Shown here: positions 34,571 to 42,887 of the stretch, one piece after another | Layout: each line of letters opens with the position of its first letter | Position numbering within the stretch: position 1 is the first letter of the stretch | Assembly: GCF_030410135.1 (NCBI RefSeq) | Contig: NZ_JAUGQQ010000003.1 | Location: 248,001 to 312,000, forward strand | From: Aequorivita aurantiaca | GTDB lineage: Bacteria; Bacteroidota; Bacteroidia; Flavobacteriales; Flavobacteriaceae | Direction: 5' to 3' | Length of the DNA stretch: 64,000 nucleotides | The notes under the pieces: generated by a model | Databases searched by the model: none | The model's input: the letters and a program-made list of their open reading frames with translations, nothing else | Told to the model about the DNA's origin: nothing | Made by a program: the position numbers and the translations under genes

Positions 34571-34599
34571 AAAAGACCGTTCAAAAATATGAACGGTCC
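34571..34599 (-). terminator. Terminator of CsbD-like gene
   Basis: On the minus strand GACCGTTC, loop, GAACGGTC, then a U tract (AAAA at 34571-34574 on the plus strand). It is 30 nt past the stop of the minus-strand gene. Confidence 0.8.
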
Positions 34600-34627
34600 A
34601 TAATAAGAAATCGGCTCTGGCTACTCC

Positions 34628-34864
34628 TCAATAGTTGCTGCCCATTTCCCAGTCTCTTATCTCGCTTAATACGTCTTCACGTCTTCGGTTGGTTCTCTTT
34701 GCAATACGATCTGTCATGGAGTCAAATTCTCCTTCGCGATAATCCACATCCTGTTCTGTTATAGATGGATACATTTTTCTGTAGGATGGAGCAATATCAT
34801 TCCATTTGGTTTCCAAATCATTTTCAGCGTTTCTGTTTAGGTTCTGTAAATTATCGTTTTCCAT
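34628..34864 (-). CDS. CsbD-like small hydrophilic protein
   Basis: 78 residues, no hydrophobic segment. The core KWNDIAPSYRKMYPSITEQDVDY then EGEFDSMTDRIAKR and REDVLSEIRDW follows the pattern of CsbD-like stress proteins (W..I...K..W..LT..D, then G..D.L...I). Family members are induced by general stress or phosphate starvation. Divergent from the SRAP-like gene (151 bp apart), so they could share a regulatory region. The call is by pattern; the C-terminal CsbD half is weak. Confidence 0.6.
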   Translation of the reverse strand: MENDNLQNLNRNAENDLETKWNDIAPSYRKMYPSITEQDVDYREGEFDSMTDRIAKRTNRRREDVLSEIRDWEMGSNY

Positions 34865-35015
34865 ATCCGTTATTTTATCGATTAAAGATGGCAGATAATT
34901 TCTGCCTGTATTTATGCAATAAATAAAAATATGTGCCTTATTGGATTTACAGCAAATTAATATAGTATAAGATTTGTATTTTTTGAATTAATAAGTTGAA
35001 TTTTTCAGTTTTATA

Positions 35016-35738
35016 TTGCATTCATTTAATATTAAAAAATCAGACTTTCGTCCGGTGATCACGCATCTATCAAATACCGCTACTCAATCAGAAATAGAAA
35101 CTTATTTAGGTATTCCATTTTTATTTCAAAATATTTATAAGCCGCAAATAATAATTAATGGCCGTGAGGAAACCTCTGCCATTTTAGTTACTTCCGGTTT
35201 TCCTGATGCCGTTCAATTCGGAATTTGGGGTATTTTACCAAAAAATTATTCCCAAGCCTGGCAGCATTTTCAAAATTATGAAATTTCACTCTCCACGGAC
35301 CTTGAAACTATACAGCCTGAACATTGGCTCTACGGAGCTCTAAAAGAACGGCGATGCTATATTATAGTTACTGGTTATTTCAATTATTTTTTAAAAAACA
35401 AAAATTTGCAACCCTGGTTTTCTTCTAAGGATTCGCAAAAGGCATTTTGTTTGGCAGGAGTTTATAATAAAACGGATGACGGTTTCATTACGTTTACCCT
35501 TCTTACCAAAAAATCAACCCATTTTCAAATTAAAACTAGTTTTACTCCCATCCTACCGATAATTCTTGCTAAAAAGGAGCGAGAATTATGGATTGGAAAT
35601 CACATAGAACCAGATGCCCTTAGTATTTTTCTCGAAAATATCTCATCCCCAAATTTAAAACAGCATGCTGTAAATCCAGCCATAATGGGCAAAGGGAAAA
35701 AAACTTTGCAAATGCTGGAACCGTATACAAAGAAATAG
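35016..35738 (+). CDS. SRAP (YedK/HMCES) homologue lacking catalytic residues
   Basis: 240 residues, normal for SRAP proteins. Fold landmarks align well: EIETYLGIPFLFQNIYKP and IIINGREETSAILVT at the N-terminus, FGIWGILPKNY (canonical WGLIP.W), ERRCYIIVTGYFNYF (RCLIPxDGFYEW), KAFCLAGVYN (FAFAGLWE) and TFTLLTKKSTHFQIKTSFTPILPIIL. But the residues that form and resolve the AP-site thiazolidine are gone: the frame starts TTG-CAT, so Cys2 is His; the Asn of NARxET is absent (STDLETI); the Glu of YEW is Asn; the His of HxRMP is Thr. No ATG is available for the first 230 codons. A pseudoenzyme is inferred. Confidence 0.75.
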   Translation: MHSFNIKKSDFRPVITHLSNTATQSEIETYLGIPFLFQNIYKPQIIINGREETSAILVTSGFPDAVQFGIWGILPKNYSQAWQHFQNYEISLSTDLETIQPEHWLYGALKERRCYIIVTGYFNYFLKNKNLQPWFSSKDSQKAFCLAGVYNKTDDGFITFTLLTKKSTHFQIKTSFTPILPIILAKKERELWIGNHIEPDALSIFLENISSPNLKQHAVNPAIMGKGKKTLQMLEPYTKK

Positions 35739-35742
35739 CGTG

Positions 35743-36753
35743 CTACTTTAAATTTTTACGGTATTCTGTAGGCAATATCCCATAGCGTTCCGAAAAAATT
35801 CTGGAGAAATAGCTCCTGTTTTTATATCCTATACTATAAACCACTTCTGAAACTGAAAGCTCTGTGTTTTTCAACAGATCCCGGGCTTTGAGCAGCTTTA
35901 ATTCTTTAATATATTCACTTACGCTTTGGGAAAAAAGCAATTTAAACCCCAATTGAAGTTTTGAGGGCACAAGGTCAACTTTTCTGGCAATCGCGTTAAC
36001 TGATATACTTTCGCTTAAAGTAGCTTGAATAAAGTTTGTGGCATCGTGGATTTTCTCAATATCCTTTTGCGATATTGATTCGGGCAGCCAGATATTATTT
36101 ATGAAATTCTCGTGCTCCAACAATTGTAGGCCCAAAATAATGTTCATATGGCCCTCAATTATTAAGCTTCTAACAATGCCGTCATGCGGTATGGCCTCCA
36201 ATTGTTGGATTTGATCTGCTATTTTTAAATTGAAGTTGCCGAAATGGCTATAAATGGAAACGGGCTTTTTAGAGTTAAAGATGTCCTGCAAATCTGCCTG
36301 TAAATATTCAATATTATTGTTCTTTTTCTTGATATATTCTTCTGGATCAATACGTATTATATTGAGATGAACACTTTCCTTCGCAGGAAAAATAAAATCA
36401 TTGTTAGAATTTTTGTGGTAATTGACAATTACGTTCTGATAGCTTTTAAGAGTATGAACTGTTTCTGAAGGCATAATGAAATCGACAGTTCCGCGGGTGA
36501 GGAAAATGAAATCTAGGGGCACTACATCTTCAAATGCAAAAGTTAATTTCAGATCTTCACGAAACGTCAGGTGAAAACGCATTAAATTCACGCCATAAGT
36601 AAATACCATATTACGTACTGTACCTGTTCCAAAACGGTTATTTATGGCAATGGATGTTTCTCCGTATTCATTTTGAACATCTACATCGAAAAATTCGGCT
36701 AGATGGTCAATCAACTCTTTACCGATCCCGTCCTCATAAACGATATTCGTCAT
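35743..36753 (-). CDS. AraC-family regulator, cluster member A
   Basis: 336 residues from ATG 36753 (an upstream ATG at 36798 would add 15 residues and no homology). The N-terminal about 200 residues share patches with the next regulator: VRNMVFTYGVNLMRFHL with GYIRGTIFNGGIGLIQY, and FIFLTRG with FLYCLRG. The C-terminus is an AraC double helix-turn-helix (ARKVDLVPSKLQLGFKLLF, EVVYSIGYKNRSYFSRIF). It is convergent with the SRAP-like gene (5 bp) and divergent from member B. No inducer domain of known family. Confidence 0.88.
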   Translation of the reverse strand: MTNIVYEDGIGKELIDHLAEFFDVDVQNEYGETSIAINNRFGTGTVRNMVFTYGVNLMRFHLTFREDLKLTFAFEDVVPLDFIFLTRGTVDFIMPSETVHTLKSYQNVIVNYHKNSNNDFIFPAKESVHLNIIRIDPEEYIKKKNNNIEYLQADLQDIFNSKKPVSIYSHFGNFNLKIADQIQQLEAIPHDGIVRSLIIEGHMNIILGLQLLEHENFINNIWLPESISQKDIEKIHDATNFIQATLSESISVNAIARKVDLVPSKLQLGFKLLFSQSVSEYIKELKLLKARDLLKNTELSVSEVVYSIGYKNRSYFSRIFSERYGILPTEYRKNLK

Positions 36754-37013
36754 TGGTGTTTCTTTCTTTAGATTACAAAGAAATTGGAATATTAACAATT
36801 GATTTAACGTTATTGAACTTTAGATTAACGAAAATTTGGAACAACCTTCACCGAGTGCTAAAGCCTTTATTTTGTTAAGATTAGAGTTACTTTTTTCCTA
36901 AAGAATTTCACTAAAAAAGGGCTTTGGACTAATTTAAATTACCAACATTGAAAGAAAAAAAAAACTTCCATCATAATGGAATAATATATTGTATCTTTTC
37001 GAAAATATTATTC

Positions 37014-38039
37014 GTGAAAAGTTTTGCCATAAATTCACTGCCGTTGAATGAGGTGCTTCATGATTTAAGTGAATGTCTTGGCACGAAGTGTATTAAAAAT
37101 TGTAACGAATATTCAATTAAAATCCCCGCCGACTGGGGAAGTGGTTATATTCGAGGAACTATATTTAATGGAGGTATTGGACTTATTCAATATCAATGCA
37201 AATTTAAAAAAGAGCTTGAAATCCGTTTTGTAGTTAATAAAATACATCCCGTAAAATTCTTATACTGTCTGCGCGGAAAACTGGAACACCGCTTTGAAAA
37301 TAGCCGGACCGTCAATTCCCTAACAAAATACCAGAATGCCATTGTGGCCAGCAAAGGAAAAAATGGGCATGTCTTGCGTTTTGCTGCAAATATTACCACA
37401 GATCTTTCCAGCCTTGAGATTACTCGGAAAGAATTTAAGCGGGAAATGTTCTGCTATTTACATAAATCGAGTGAATCCATAAAACATTTATTCAAGGACG
37501 AAACGGCAAAAAACTCCTTTTATTACGAGGGTTTGTATTCACTTCAAGTTTCCAATTATTTTGAGGAAATGAGTGCTTTTGGCCATAAAAATTTAATAAA
37601 ACATTTGTTTATGCAAGCTAAGGCGCTTCAAATTCTTATTGGGCAACTAATTCAATATGAAGATGATCTTGCCGAAAAGGATGAAAGAAGGATCTTGCGA
37701 AATTCCGAGGTACGCTCCATTGATGAAGCGGTCAAAATTATAGAACTTGAATTGGAAAATCTCGAACCGGTACTTTCCCTGGCACATCGGGTTGGACTTA
37801 ACCAAAACAAATTGCAGGACGGATTCCATATTCTATATTCGCTTTCGGTGAATGCCTACATCCAAAAAGAACGCCTGAAATTGGCCGTCTCTTTACTAAA
37901 AAACACGAATATAACTATGGTTGAAATAATGGAGCGTTTGGGGCTGAGCAGCCAAAGCTATTTTTCCAAAATTTTCCGAGATCGTTATGACATTACTCCC
38001 TCCCACTATAGGAAATTACACCGGGCAAAACCTGCCTAA
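37014..38039 (+). CDS. AraC-family regulator, cluster member B
   Basis: GTG at 37014 is preferred (about 341 residues) because alignment with member A begins here; a TTG at 36948 would add 22 residues. No ATG is available. It shares the same unusual N-terminal domain (GYIRGTIFNGGIGLIQYQ, PVKFLYCLRGKLEHRF) and ends with an AraC DNA-binding domain (AHRVGLNQNKLQDGFHIL; EIMERLGLSSQSYFSKIF). Divergent from member A across a 260-bp region. Control by autoregulation or cross-regulation between A and B is an inference. Confidence 0.87.
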   Translation: MKSFAINSLPLNEVLHDLSECLGTKCIKNCNEYSIKIPADWGSGYIRGTIFNGGIGLIQYQCKFKKELEIRFVVNKIHPVKFLYCLRGKLEHRFENSRTVNSLTKYQNAIVASKGKNGHVLRFAANITTDLSSLEITRKEFKREMFCYLHKSSESIKHLFKDETAKNSFYYEGLYSLQVSNYFEEMSAFGHKNLIKHLFMQAKALQILIGQLIQYEDDLAEKDERRILRNSEVRSIDEAVKIIELELENLEPVLSLAHRVGLNQNKLQDGFHILYSLSVNAYIQKERLKLAVSLLKNTNITMVEIMERLGLSSQSYFSKIFRDRYDITPSHYRKLHRAKPA

Positions 38040-38045
38040 ATAAAA

Positions 38046-38069
38046 AGCCTCTTCTAAAGGGAAAAGGCT
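38046..38069. terminator. Weak hairpin between convergent regulators
   Basis: AGCCTCTTC pairs with GAAAAGGCT (8 of 9 bases) around a short loop. The T/A tracts are poor. It lies between members B (+) and C (-). Confidence 0.45.
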
Positions 38070-38091
38070 CTTCTGTCTCTCAAAAAATATA

Positions 38092-39063
38092 TTAAGCTGT
38101 AACAGCTAACGAAATTTGTTGACGTTGATAATCCGTAGGGGTGCATTTATATTTTTTCTTAAAAATGCGCGAAAAATAGCTTCGGCTGCACAAACCCACT
38201 GTATAGACTATTTCAGAAATGTTTAGGTCTGAATTAACCAACAGTTCTTCTGCTTTCAGCAACCGCACCTCACGGATAAAGTTAGCAATGGTATGGCCGT
38301 GCATTTCCTTAAAACCTTCCTGCAATTTTGGGATACTAACGCCGCTTTTCCTTGAAAGCGACTTAATGGAATAATTCTGTTCAGGATGCAACCTTATTTC
38401 TTCGGTAATTCTTTGAAGTTCCACAATCTCCCATTCACGCAGGCACGAGCGGAATTTTTCCCTTCCACTTTTTGCTTCAATATATTGGTTCAGCAACATC
38501 CCAATAATTATATTAACGTAACCTAAGGAGATAAGATTTTCAGGAAAGGTTTTTTTGCATTCTAAAAGTTTATGCAAATAATCTGAGATTTTCAAATTCG
38601 GAAGACCTTTATACATAATATCCTTCTCAAAATAGATCTTACTATTTTCACCAACAAAACCTTTTACGTGACTTTCAAAATTTGAGGTGTCCATTATAAA
38701 GCAGCAAAATTTATAATTCCCATTTTTTTGTAAAATAATTTCCAGTGAAGCTTTCTTTTTGAAATATAAAAAGTTATGTAGCTCTCCCAGCGGGAACCTC
38801 TCGGTTTCGCTTTCGCTGAATTGCAATTTATCATTAAGGTTAAATATGAATAGGTATTTATTCGAAATTTCCACCGGAAAACGAAAGTTGCGGGATGCTG
38901 TCTGTTTAAATTCACATTGCAGAAATTTTATACCCTTCCCGAGGGTGAATAATTTATAAGAGTGTTCGTTCAATTTTTTTTCCGCACGTGTGGCGGATAA
39001 TAAAAAATTGGGGGAGGCGAAGGCCTGCCGCGCCGAGGCGGAAAAAAGTTCATTCGTTTTCAT
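38092..39063 (-). CDS. AraC-family regulator, cluster member C
   Basis: 323 residues. The N-terminal part differs from A and B in detail but has a similar layout: FLFIFNLNDKLQFSES and the NFLYFKKKASLEIIL strands. The C-terminal AraC domain is clear (SRKSGVSIPKLQEGFKEMHG; EIVYTVGLCSRSYFSRIFKKK). It is convergent with member B and precedes a small two-helix membrane protein 9 bp from its start on the same strand (39072-39284 upstream), so that protein and C may share an operon. Confidence 0.88.
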   Translation of the reverse strand: MKTNELFSASARQAFASPNFLLSATRAEKKLNEHSYKLFTLGKGIKFLQCEFKQTASRNFRFPVEISNKYLFIFNLNDKLQFSESETERFPLGELHNFLYFKKKASLEIILQKNGNYKFCCFIMDTSNFESHVKGFVGENSKIYFEKDIMYKGLPNLKISDYLHKLLECKKTFPENLISLGYVNIIIGMLLNQYIEAKSGREKFRSCLREWEIVELQRITEEIRLHPEQNYSIKSLSRKSGVSIPKLQEGFKEMHGHTIANFIREVRLLKAEELLVNSDLNISEIVYTVGLCSRSYFSRIFKKKYKCTPTDYQRQQISLAVTA

Positions 39064-39071
39064 AGGTCATT

Positions 39072-39284
39072 TTATCCACTTTTTGTAAGCTCCTCCTGCA
39101 TTAGTTTTAGCACATATATTATGGCTGCCAACAATACTAATAGATGAACTGTAATTCCATGCTCAAAAAGCGTAAGAATCACAATCCATCCACCAATTAT
39201 GGTAATCCATAGAATATTTAGAAACAGGGTGAGCATAAGTTCCAAAGTGATAGTTTTTTTGTTTGAAGTAAATTTAAACATCAC
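39072..39284 (-). CDS. Two-helix small membrane protein
   Basis: 70 residues with two hydrophobic helices (ELMLTLFLNILWITIIGGWIV and VHLLVLLAAIIYVLKLM) and a short C-terminal tail. No family recognised. Its stop is 9 bp before the AraC member C start, so co-transcription is likely; it might be a membrane partner of the regulator, but this is only context. Confidence 0.6.
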   Translation of the reverse strand: MMFKFTSNKKTITLELMLTLFLNILWITIIGGWIVILTLFEHGITVHLLVLLAAIIYVLKLMQEELTKSG

Positions 39285-39410
39285 TTGTAAGAGAACATTT
39301 ACATATATGTCAATTTTCCTTATATAATTCGGAGATTATGCAATTTTTAATGTTAAAATATTTAAACGATAAAAAAAGAATCGAATTTTTATTACAAAAA
39401 AATATTTTCA

Positions 39411-39857
39411 CTACATCCGAAGCACGAAATGTTGACGATCGGAGCCGGTAGAATAAACTCTCCAATTGATTACAATTAATTGTCTTAGCATGCTATCAAA
39501 TTCCGATGCGGTTTTGGGGTATTTAAAAAAGATATTCGCCCCCTCAATGAAAATTTTCTTTATCACTTCTTCATCCTCAACACGACTGTAGGCAATGAGA
39601 ATTAAATTGTTGTATGCTGTTTTGGCTCGAACTGCTTTCAGACACTCCATGCCCACGTTTACGGGATCGTCCATATCCAACATTACAATATGGTATTCTG
39701 AGGAATAGTTAATGGATAGATAATCCATTAGCTTCTCACAATCCTGAAGTCGGTGAAATTTAGTTTTTATGGGAATTCCGGACAAACCTTTTGCTATGGC
39801 CAAATGATGTTTTTGGTCCCCCGTTACCAACGTAAAATGTAATCCTGTTCGTTCCAT
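39411..39857 (-). CDS. Stand-alone receiver-domain (CheY-like) protein
   Basis: 148 residues, a single response-regulator receiver domain without an output domain. The phosphoacceptor region is HIVMLDMDDPVNVGMECLK, with the Asp in LDMDD; the conserved Thr/Ser region is ILIAYSRVEDEEV and the Lys is in FFKYPKT. The first acidic pair is weaker (VTGDQKHH). No histidine kinase is near. It is 5 bp downstream of the short AraC gene (39863-40429), forming a two-gene operon. Confidence 0.75.
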   Translation of the reverse strand: MERTGLHFTLVTGDQKHHLAIAKGLSGIPIKTKFHRLQDCEKLMDYLSINYSSEYHIVMLDMDDPVNVGMECLKAVRAKTAYNNLILIAYSRVEDEEVIKKIFIEGANIFFKYPKTASEFDSMLRQLIVINWRVYSTGSDRQHFVLRM

Positions 39858-39862
39858 TCATT

Positions 39863-40429
39863 CTAACCCATGATTTCCACTTCAACAATTTTTCTTTGGA
39901 AGCGTGCGGAAATTATTTTTTGAAATTCTTGAAAGGTAAGTCCTGTGGTTTGCTTAAACTGTCGTGACAAATGGGCAACACTGCAATAATTCAAGCGGAA
40001 GGCTATTTCGGTCAAGGTAAGATTTTCATCGATGGCCAATTTTTTTACCATTTCAATTTTCTGGAAAATAACGAAGCTTTCTATAGAACAATAAGTAGCT
40101 TTTTGAAAAAGATGAGAAAGATGCCTATAGGAATACTCCAAATGCCTACAAAGATAATCGCCGGTTTTTTCCGTGCTCTGCTCATGGATCATTTGAATGA
40201 TCAACTTTTTTATCTCCATTACCACTTGTGCAGAATGGTCGCGGGTAATCTCAATATTGAAATTTGATAGATACTTGGATACTACATTCATTTGTTCATT
40301 GTTCAATGGGGAATCCAATTGAATTTCAAAGGCACTAATTTTGTGGAAGGGAATACCCACGGAGTTAATTAAATCTTTGATAAATAGCTCCATCGCAACG
40401 TGTGGATCATATTTTAAATGTAATTTCAT
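39863..40429 (-). CDS. Short AraC-family regulator
   Basis: 188 residues: an N-terminal alpha-beta segment of about 80 residues and a C-terminal AraC helix-turn-helix pair (DYLCRHLEYSYRHLSHLFQK; EIAFRLNYCSVAHLSRQFKQTTG). This short type is widespread in Bacteroidota near stress genes. It is followed 5 bp later by the receiver protein, so the two probably act together. DNA target unknown. Confidence 0.82.
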   Translation of the reverse strand: MKLHLKYDPHVAMELFIKDLINSVGIPFHKISAFEIQLDSPLNNEQMNVVSKYLSNFNIEITRDHSAQVVMEIKKLIIQMIHEQSTEKTGDYLCRHLEYSYRHLSHLFQKATYCSIESFVIFQKIEMVKKLAIDENLTLTEIAFRLNYCSVAHLSRQFKQTTGLTFQEFQKIISARFQRKIVEVEIMG

Positions 40430-40725
40430 TGGTTTTTTGCCTTGAAGTTAAGCAAATTTCCATATTATAAAATTTTTAGAATGATAATATTGAACTTAAA
40501 ATTAACGATGCTATTAACTCAAATACATGAAAAATGAATGGTATTCCTATAATTTTGTATTTACAATGTCATAATCTGGCCTATAAGGGAAAATAGCAGC
40601 TAGTTATTTTTAGATTTCTTTACTATATTTTTAGAATTTAATGAGCAACATTTTAATTTTTTCGCAACACAAAATTTTACCCATCCCAGTTAAATTTAAT
40701 CCCATAAACCATAAACTTATAAAAA

Positions 40726-41205
40726 ATGAAAACCATAAAATTTGTTTTAGTTACAATAATGATCTTGGGATTTACAAGCTGTAATAACTCCAATCGCGAC
40801 CGAACGGACAATGTGAACAATCGTGATATTAATCTTGAAGACACGGCTGATGACATGGATAGTATGGAAGCTGGTAATAACACCAATGCCTCCAATGCTT
40901 CCCAAAATAATGATCCAACGGCGATGTATAAACAATTAAATATGAGCCCCGAACAAATTCAACGATTTGAAAGTGAAAATCCAAATTTCAGGGATTCCAT
41001 CGGAAATTCCCAATGGAGAAGCAATGCCACCATGGACAACAGTATGCGCAACATTTTGAGCACCGACCAATACCAACAATACGAAACCTGGAGGGACAAC
41101 AGAACAGGGAACAATAACGCTGGATCAAATTCCACCAATAATAACACTAACACCCAAACAAATAATTACCAAAACGGAACAAATCAGAATAATAGAAATA
41201 ATTAG
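40726..41205 (+). CDS. Asn-rich lipoprotein, paralogue 2
   Basis: 159 residues. Signal peptide with lipobox GFTSC; an acidic/Asn-rich linker, then the domain shared with the 33476 lipoprotein (AMYKQLNMSPEQIQRFE, QYQQYETWRD), and a C-terminal Asn/Thr tail of about 45 residues. It is divergent from the short AraC-receiver operon across 296 bp, so it may be one of its targets. Function unknown; a periplasmic chaperone-like or stress role is speculation. Confidence 0.8.
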   Translation: MKTIKFVLVTIMILGFTSCNNSNRDRTDNVNNRDINLEDTADDMDSMEAGNNTNASNASQNNDPTAMYKQLNMSPEQIQRFESENPNFRDSIGNSQWRSNATMDNSMRNILSTDQYQQYETWRDNRTGNNNAGSNSTNNNTNTQTNNYQNGTNQNNRNN

Positions 41206-41310
41206 TAAAACAATAGGAAGCTGTTCAATAACTGAAGGAATAAAGATAGAAAAACCCATAGCCGTTGTAACATATGCAATAGCTATTATCGTTGATTTTT
41301 GTTCAGAAAA

Positions 41311-41336
41311 GGAGACTATAAAAAGTCTCCTTTTTA
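41311..41336 (+). terminator. Terminator after lipoprotein paralogue 2
   Basis: GGAGACT ATAAAA AGTCTCC, then TTTTTAT. It lies 105 nt past the stop. The rest of the 316-bp gap to 41521 holds no gene I can see; a TATATTTA box near 41485 might be the next promoter. Confidence 0.85.
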
Positions 41337-41521
41337 TATTTATTATTGAAAAGCCAACTATAGCATTACCAGGGCCCAGAAATTCCCAAGAATTAACCTC
41401 AAATTATTCCGTAGCGTTAAAATATAGAAAATTTAATCTTAATTAACTGTTAGCAAGCTATATCCGAATAAGATTGGAGGTTATATTTATATCAAATAAA
41501 AAAAATTTAAAAATAAAAGTT

Positions 41522-41827
41522 ATGAGTGCACAAGAAAAAAACCAGCAAAGAGGCCAAGAGCGCCCGGGGGATAATCAACAAAATCCCAATCAGATGAATA
41601 ACCCCCAAAACCAACGCCAAGAACAACAATGGCAAGAGCAGCAAAAAAACGATCCCAATAAACAACAGCAACAACGCGAATGGGAACAAAATCAGGGGCA
41701 ACAGCAAAATCAAACCCAAAACCAGAATTCTAATATCGATCAGAACTGGAATGAACAAAATCCTGGGGAAAACCAACGAAATCAAGATCCGACCCGTAGA
41801 GGTGATAGATGGCAGGAAGAAGAATAA
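41522..41827 (+). CDS. Gln/Asn-rich disordered small protein
   Basis: 101 residues from ATG 41522. Composition is about 60% Gln, Asn and Glu with QQQ and QNQ runs, few hydrophobic residues, and RRGDRWQEEE at the end. It cannot fold into a stable globule and looks hydrophilin-like. An in-frame ATG at 41474 is less likely. Followed by a strong terminator. The sixth member of the small hydrophilic/CsbD-like set in this region. Confidence 0.75.
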   Translation: MSAQEKNQQRGQERPGDNQQNPNQMNNPQNQRQEQQWQEQQKNDPNKQQQQREWEQNQGQQQNQTQNQNSNIDQNWNEQNPGENQRNQDPTRRGDRWQEEE

Positions 41828-41850
41828 CGAAATACGTTTAGGACTTGAAG

Positions 41851-41887
41851 AAAGAGGTTGTTCATTATTCGAACCACCTCTTTTTTA
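41851..41887 (+). terminator. Terminator after Q/N-rich gene
   Basis: AAAGAGGT, loop, ACCTCTTT then T tract. It starts 24 nt past the stop. Confidence 0.85.
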
Positions 41888-41939
41888 TTTTATTGAACGT
41901 ATCTTATTAATTATTTTCCACTGCACTTCAAAAAACAAT

Positions 41940-42887
41940 CTACATCGATATAATGGCCAATAAAGCGCCGATAGAAATAAAAACCCAAAGCGAAACCCCT
42001 AAAATCATAGGTTGCCAACCGGCAGATTTAATTTTTTCAATGGAAAGTCCTGCTCCAATTAAAAATAAGGTGAGCACCAATAAAGATTTTGAAATAGTGG
42101 TAATACTTTCCGTTACAAAAAAAGGAATCGGCAAATAACTATTCAAAATTATGGCCAAAATAAATAAAAAGATAAAATATGGTATTTTCACGCTTTTACC
42201 TTTTCCTTTAAATAGAAAAACAGATAATAATGAAAGCGGAATGATCCAAAGTGCGCGAGCAAGTTTTACGGTTGTTGCCACTTTTAATGCTTCTTCGCCA
42301 AAAGTATAAGCCGCACCAACCACTGAACTTGTATCATGGATTGCGATGGCGCACCAAAGTCCAAATTGATGTTGATTAAGCCCCACAAAATGCCCAAGTG
42401 GAGGGAAAATTATTAAGGCTATGGAGTTCAATAAAAATATCACCCCCAGAGAAATGGAAATGTCCTTTTCGGAAGCATTGATTACCGGGGCAACGGCGGC
42501 AATAGCACTTCCTCCGCAAATGGCCGTTCCAGAACTTATTAAATGGCTGCTCCGGCGGTTCATTTTTAACAGTTTTCCGAAAAAATAGCCAAGGATTAAG
42601 GTAGCCGCAATGGAAAAAACAGTCAACAGAAAACCATCCTTTCCGGCTGCTAAAGTTTCTTTTAAGTTCATCCCAAAACCTAAACCTACCACTGCAATTT
42701 TGAGTAACCAGTTCACTGCTTTGCTGTTAAGTGTTAAAAATGGATGACCTAAAAAATACGAAAATAGAAATCCGCCAACCAAAGCCACCGGACTACTAAC
42801 AAAGTCCAGGATGCACAAGACCATACAAATTATAAACAGTACCTTAACTAAAGTTTCGTTACGCCTGGCAATTCCTCTCATTTTCAA
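41940..42887 (-). CDS. YeiH-family putative sulfate exporter
   Basis: 315 residues with about ten hydrophobic helices. Family blocks: FLGHPFLTLNSKAVNWLLKI, GFGMNLKETLAAGKDGF, SHLISSGTAICGGSAIAAVAP and the late GAGLSIEKIKSAGWQP. This is the UPF0324/YeiH group of putative anion exporters. The start overlaps the MscS stop by 4 bp (ATGA), so the two membrane proteins are translationally coupled. The substrate is not proved for the family. Confidence 0.9.
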   Translation of the reverse strand: MKMRGIARRNETLVKVLFIICMVLCILDFVSSPVALVGGFLFSYFLGHPFLTLNSKAVNWLLKIAVVGLGFGMNLKETLAAGKDGFLLTVFSIAATLILGYFFGKLLKMNRRSSHLISSGTAICGGSAIAAVAPVINASEKDISISLGVIFLLNSIALIIFPPLGHFVGLNQHQFGLWCAIAIHDTSSVVGAAYTFGEEALKVATTVKLARALWIIPLSLLSVFLFKGKGKSVKIPYFIFLFILAIILNSYLPIPFFVTESITTISKSLLVLTLFLIGAGLSIEKIKSAGWQPMILGVSLWVFISIGALLAIISM

